Of a stretch of 64,000 nucleotides of DNA, positions 59,375 through 64,000 are shown in pieces; positions within the stretch are counted from its first letter, which is position 1, and each line of letters begins with the position of its first letter. The notes beneath the pieces are model-generated. The model had not been told where the DNA came from and made no database searches. It was given only the letters and a program-made list of their open reading frames with translations. Origin of the DNA: Spongilla lacustris (taxonomy: Eukaryota > Porifera > Demospongiae > Spongillida > Spongillidae). A program made the position numbers and the translations under genes. The DNA is taken from NCBI GenBank assembly GCA_949361645.1, contig OX442415.1, forward strand, positions 14,053,235 through 14,117,234, written 5' to 3'.

Positions 59375-62300
59375 TTATATGCTGTGTTTCAATGGGCAGC
59401 CATTACCAGCCATACGTATGTCTTCGGCAAATGTGACAATATCTGCCACCCACCACATGACCATCAGTAGGATCCATATGCACGTCATTCTTTGAATGGA
59501 CTGCCGGCAGCCCCTGGACCGCAAGCATGTACAAGAATTGCCTGAAGATGGGACAAAGATGTCAGTAGACGAACACTATCTTTTACTGGTATAACTATTA
59601 TATATATACTTACGGCATCCTAATTCAAAACACTCATGGACTGTGAGATCATCACCGCCATAGGTCCATTTTAGCCAACAAAAGAACGTTGAGGTCAAAC
59701 CAAGCAGTAGTAGAAGGGCACCTGGCAGCCATAGAAGAATAGAGAGCTGTGCACCACCTGTATGGAGGATGTATGGTCATATACAATATGTATAACATCA
59801 CATTTCAGATATTTATGTACACATCAGTGCACAGTTTAGAAATAGCCCGGCAGTGATTGCAAACCAAACAAGACTAATATATACATGTACATGTATATGT
59901 GTGCATGTATACTCAATTAATGTTTTTGTATGGTAAAATTTTAGACCACGAGCTAGGCTAAATCGGAAATGCTTCCTTTATGAAAGTGTTCTTACATACA
60001 GGCTCGCATGCACTATATATCATCCTTTTTAGTAGCCATAATACTAAGCCACGGTATGTTCTATAATTGTACTTTGTGCAGAAGAGCAACTACTTTTATA
60101 TAGGCCCTTGTAGCTTGTTGCAGTCTCCCGCGCGGAAGTTTAAATGCCTGAAATAACAATTTACTTACAATCTATCGTTTTACTATATATACAGTATAAC
60201 TATTATCCATCCAGTGAAGCCGCATGCATGCAAACCATACGCAAACCAAGACGATAATTATATATATGATTATATGGGACAGCTTCCGAGAAAATGTCGA
60301 ACGTTTCGCATATACATGTATACAAAATGCTTCTCCTATATCTTCCGAACGGTTAACGCTATCAACTTCCGATTTTCAACACTTCATACTACACCATTTC
60401 CTTATGGTAAAATTCATTTTGGAGTCTTGCACTTGCAAGTTGGTACAAGTTGCCCGCTCGAATCGCGCCGTTGTACGTGCGTGAACCGCTTCCAAACAAA
60501 TCACATGAAATCATTATTCAACTGGGCTGAGACTTGCAATTGGATACCACACCTATACTGCCGCGATAGCTAGCTGGGTAAGTATTTAATCTATCGTCTC
60601 CGTCACACTTGATATTCGTTATCTTCTGTGTAGATTAAATGGCGACGTCCACTGAAGACAAGCTCATAAGAGTTTCAATCGGCGGACGAGTTCGAGCGGT
60701 ACGGATACGTACGCGTCGATCGATATTCAAGATACATTCGACGAGGATGGGGAGATCGAGAACGGTAGTGACGGCGGTCATACCAATGACGATGGTGGTT
60801 GTAGCAGAGATAATAGAGCTAGTTTAGCGCCCCTCACATATGGGCCCTCAACTACTACACTGCAAGTCCAGACTGTACATGTAGCCCCACAATGACATAA
60901 CCAACAGATGCCATGCAAAGCCACCAACCACCCACTCATATCAAACCCTACACAGGAGCCACCAACTAACCAAGCGGTCAGCCTCCACAATACCAGTGGT
61001 GACAATACTAACCCTCTCGCTGCAAATGGAGTTGGCAGCCCTCACAATTTCAGGGCAGCCATAAACAACACTACCAAGCCCTCACTGCAAATGGCCTTAC
61101 GTCTATACATGTAAGCAGAATCCCATTGGCCCAGTCACCCTCCCCACCACCACTAATGATTGTTCGCTCAAGTTCAAGGGGCCAATGGAGCCATCATCAC
61201 ACAGCAAAACCACCAGTCCCCATCACTACTGCCACGCAAACTTACAAATAATACATCCACACTGCAAGTTATGGAGCCTCCAGCTCTCTTACAGATGTGG
61301 CTTTCTGACCCTGCACTGGCAGCAGGGTTGCCCACACATGCAGGGGTCAATAGGTATGATGCCAGTGGAGAGCAACCAGTTGCCTAACACCCCAGGGTCA
61401 TTGGGGCCCCCAGAATAATCATGCTGGTGGAAACTCACAACAGCGCAGTTGCAATTGGCACACCCCACAATATTAGGGGAGCCATGAAATGGAGCCCCCC
61501 GCTATCCATGGAACCATTAGCCCTCACTTAGCAGGAATATCTCCCACCATACCTATCCTTCACTGCATATTTCATCAACCAAGATTACCAGCCATATCAC
61601 TACAAGTGCACCATACCAATGAACATTTACCCCAGGTTCAATGGGGCTAATGACCATTCTTACACATTAGAACCACCATCCCCCATAACTGCAAGTGAAC
61701 GTAACAGCCGCACAAGACAAGTGAACTTACATTTAATACCTACACACTGCTAATAGTAGAGCCACCAGCTCTCTCTCTCTCAGTGGGGTTACCAGACCAG
61801 GCACTGCCCAGATATGTGCCAGTGGAGATGCCAGCCCCACACATTGGGACCAGCCCCCTTGGCCAGGTCCTGCCCACTACCTGTCCTTCACTGCACGTAG
61901 TAGAGTCAACGGCCCAGGGACCAATGGGGTCAGCTCCCTCACTGCAAGCAGACAGTAATGCAAGTGAACTTAAAGCCCACACTGCATTCCAGTGGAGCCA
62001 TATTCCAGATGGAGTTATCAGACTGCCAGCACTCAAGACACCAGCTGCTAAACTCCCCCGGGGTCATTGGGGGGCCCCGCAATAATGCATGCTAGTGCAT
62101 GGAGACGTCAGGCCTCACACTGCAAGCAGAAATGACACCCCCCCCCCCCCCCCCCCCCCCCCCGCTGTTTCAGGGTGCCATGAACTGGAGCCACACATGC
62201 CCCTATTATCTATGGAACCATTCACCCTCACTTAGCAGACCCCACATACGGTGCCCTATCTCCCACTACCTATCCTTCACTGTAAGTTTCAGCAGCCTTT

Positions 62301-64000
62301 TCAGCCTTCTCACTGCAAGTGCACCCATATACCAGTGACCATTCACTGCAAGTTCAAGAGGCCAATGGTCACACATCAGAACCACCATCCCCCATGCATT
62401 GATCAATGCAAGTGAACTCAATTCAACAGCCGCACGATGCAAGTGAATTTACATTTAATGCCTCCACACTGCAAGTAGTGGACCCATCAGCTCCACACCT
62501 ATCGATTTGCTCTGTTCGTTATCTATTATGCCATCCGTTACGGTGATACAGTTGAACAAACCACGTGCACTTTTCCCGCTCGATTCGCGCCAATGATTTG
62601 GGCACGCTCAACGTATGGGAGGTGGTGATTATATCATTGGCGCCAATCGAGCGGGAAAAGCGCACGTGGTTTGTTCAACTGTATCTCCGTAACGGAGGAC
62701 ATAAAAATTAAAGAACAGAACAAAAAGATAGCTATAGTACCTCTTTACCTACAAACCGAATTTGAAGCTATTTGATTACTCCTACAGAAAGTTATGTTGG
62801 GTTTTAACCAGGTGGGGTATCGAACGTTACAATGCTGGCACGGAGTCGAGCAAGTGCAAGACACCAAAATGTATTTTACCATAGAGCAATGGTGTAGTAT
62901 GAAGTCGTTAAAATCGGAAGTCGATAGCCTTTACTGTTCGGACGATATAGCGATTCAAACGTTACAACACGATTATGCTATCATGCTATAAAACAGGAAG
63001 TTTTCGCAGATAGAGGTGGAACTTAGTATTAGGAATTACAGGATGATTTGAAAAATATCTCGGTCATTTTAGGTGGTGCTATTGAGACAAATACATTTTT
63101 GAGCAGCGGGAACCCCAAACTATACCACTAGGGTGTTTTTGGTCCATTCAGATCATAGCATCATTTATATGAATTCCGTGTGACCCGATTTTGCTCGACA
63201 GCGCTCTCGCACTCACTGAACGGTCAAGGATGCAATATAGGGTCATGCCTTTTGGCCCGATCAAACTACATTCATTCCCATGCTTAACCATACTTTTTAT
63301 AGATTAACATGCACCACTTACCGTTGCTTCAAACTTTTTCAAAAACTATAACAGCTAGAGATCCGCCATCTTTTACACACAAAATGGTTTATTAACTATA
63401 CGTTCATATGGGACACATATGCCAGTAAAATTGTAAATGAATGCTTTACGCATGACTCGCAATAACTTTGCAACGATTCATGTTCTATCTTCAGTACTTC
63501 AGATCAGACTGTTTTCACGTATATATACTTAGATTTTCCACTAACTCCTTGCCATCATGCACTCGGGTTGGTACGTAGTAAAGTCCTGCAGCTATTGAAA
63601 TGGTCTGTTAGTAAAATTTTAATCGATCCGTTACAGATTTATAAGTGTACGGAGTATGTGCCGCTTAATTCGCGCCGATTGGGGGCGGTTCGACTGAGGC
63701 GAAAGTTTTCGAATATCATTCTTCCTCCAGTGCAGTCGGTTTTATTGTCACCTTTATGTATATATAATTACAAAGCTATACACGTTGATAACAACTACAA
63801 AGGAATCCTCAAGGCATAGAAACAAGGTGCCATTTCTCCGCCATTTTTACCTGGTTCCACCTCTACTGTCCCATATAATTACATATTTGGAGCATGGTAG
63901 CATGTGTATACATACATGCATGCATGCATGCATACGGATGAAAATATGCAGCCATGCAGGTGCAGCACCTATTCATGCATGGAACATACCCAAGTCATAT
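59375..64000 (-). CDS. TM2-domain-like gene, copy E (3' part; runs off window)
   Basis: Exon 4 59375-59541 and exon 3 59614-59757 are intact, of the long type (167 and 144 nt, as in copy B). They encode 'SILLWLPGALLLLLGLTSTF' and, at the end, WWVADIVTFAEDIRMAGNGC. The last bases of exon 2, with its GTATGT donor, appear at 63990-64000. Intron 2 is enlarged to about 4.2 kb by the foldback element 60275-63873. Exon phases agree with the other copies. Exons 1 and most of 2 are outside the window, so integrity is unknown. Confidence 0.7.
60639..60827 (+). CDS. Start of the foldback family's ORF (MATSTEDK...)
   Basis: Begins 'MATSTEDKLIRVSIGGRVRA', basic. After a +1 slip the other frame is strongly acidic (DTFDEDGEIENGSDG). 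The homologous start at 16112 reads 'MATSTEDKIITVSIGG'. Conservation between two elements suggests the N-terminus of the lost autonomous element's protein. Family not recognised. Confidence 0.35.
   Translation: MATSTEDKLIRVSIGGRVRAVRIRTRRSIFKIHSTRMGRSRTVVTAVIPMTMVVVAEIIELV
62135..62163. repeat. Poly-C tract
   Basis: About 29 C in a row inside the 60-kb foldback element. Confidence 0.9.
62500..62712. repeat. Internal palindrome of the second foldback element
   Basis: Arms of about 85-90 bp, including 'gttgaacaaaccacgtgc' and 'cccgctcgattcgcgccaat', around a loop of about 33 bp. It joins the left-type and right-type arm sequence of the family. Confidence 0.8.

Larger units (their letters stand above)
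60275..63873. mobile_element. Second member of the TGGGACAG foldback family, 3.6 kb
   Basis: Starts TGGGACAGCTTCC and ends ACTGTCCCA. The left outer part (60300-60540) matches 15590-15960 of the first element (for example 'ttccgaacggttaacgctat', 'tcgaatcgcgccgttgtacg'). The right part 62690-62960 matches its right arm in inverse orientation. An ORF start ATGGCGACGTC lies at 60639, as in the first element. The core differs: 60840-62480 is a degenerate 'cactgcaagt/cactgcaaatgg' repeat region in place of the 48-bp array. It sits in intron 2 of TM2-E. Confidence 0.75.

Noticed and set aside
1..64000. tRNA, rRNA or other structured RNA genes
   Set aside because: By-eye search for B-box-like GGTTCGAAxCC with a paired A box, and for rRNA-like stretches, gave nothing convincing; a covariance-model scan would decide.

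Overview
The window is nuclear DNA from an animal. Protein-coding signal is split into short exons with GT..AG introns. There are long G/C homopolymers, (CA)n runs, minisatellites and many decayed transposons. The retroelement tails, the RecQ-like fragment, the cAMP-receptor-like 7TM receptor and the compact introns resemble sponge (or cnidarian) genomes. A sponge is my best guess, by inference only.

Layout. 0-8 kb: N-terminus of a RecQ-like helicase running off the left edge, the 3' end of a non-LTR-type retroelement, and several small hairpin or hAT-like elements. 8.27-15.26 kb: a 7-kb element with CACTG-type inverted ends, subterminal repeats and a possible 3-bp target duplication (EnSpm/CACTA-like). 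It holds a zinc-finger-like ORF facing a divergent ORF, a Ty3/gypsy reverse-transcriptase scrap and a 168-bp tandem repeat. 15.54-19.87 kb: a 4.3-kb foldback element, two ~1.9-kb near-identical inverted arms built largely of 48-bp tandem repeats. It ends about 30 bp from the stop codon of a 7TM receptor gene (19.9-20.9 kb, minus). 21-26.5 kb: retroelement scraps, minisatellites and a 783-bp TIR element with an 11-bp target duplication. 26.6-34.1 kb: a multi-exon GRAMD4 gene (coiled coil, membrane hairpin, C-terminal GRAM domain). One of its introns holds three foldback elements nested inside one another.

35.4-64 kb: a tandem array of five minus-strand units of a TM2-domain-like gene family. 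Two four-exon copies are intact (218 aa each). One is a pseudogene, one has lost exons 3-4, and one runs off the right edge. Each protein has a signal peptide, a nine-cysteine ectodomain and a TM2-like membrane module lacking the usual DRF residues. A conserved non-coding block lies about 0.65-0.75 kb upstream of the copies. Transposons have inserted in the array, and comparing paralogous copies gives empty sites for several of them: pogo-like with TA duplication, a TATTAGC-flanked element, and a 6.8-kb insert with ATATGGAGAAAT ends. A second relative of the 15.5-kb foldback element sits in the last copy.

The working host genes are probably the 7TM receptor, GRAMD4 and the TM2 copies A, D and perhaps E. 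Single-base frame slips in the receptor and in GRAMD4 (the latter in a T homopolymer) may be assembly errors. The least-described features are the TM2-like array and the foldback family with interchangeable tandem-repeat cores.
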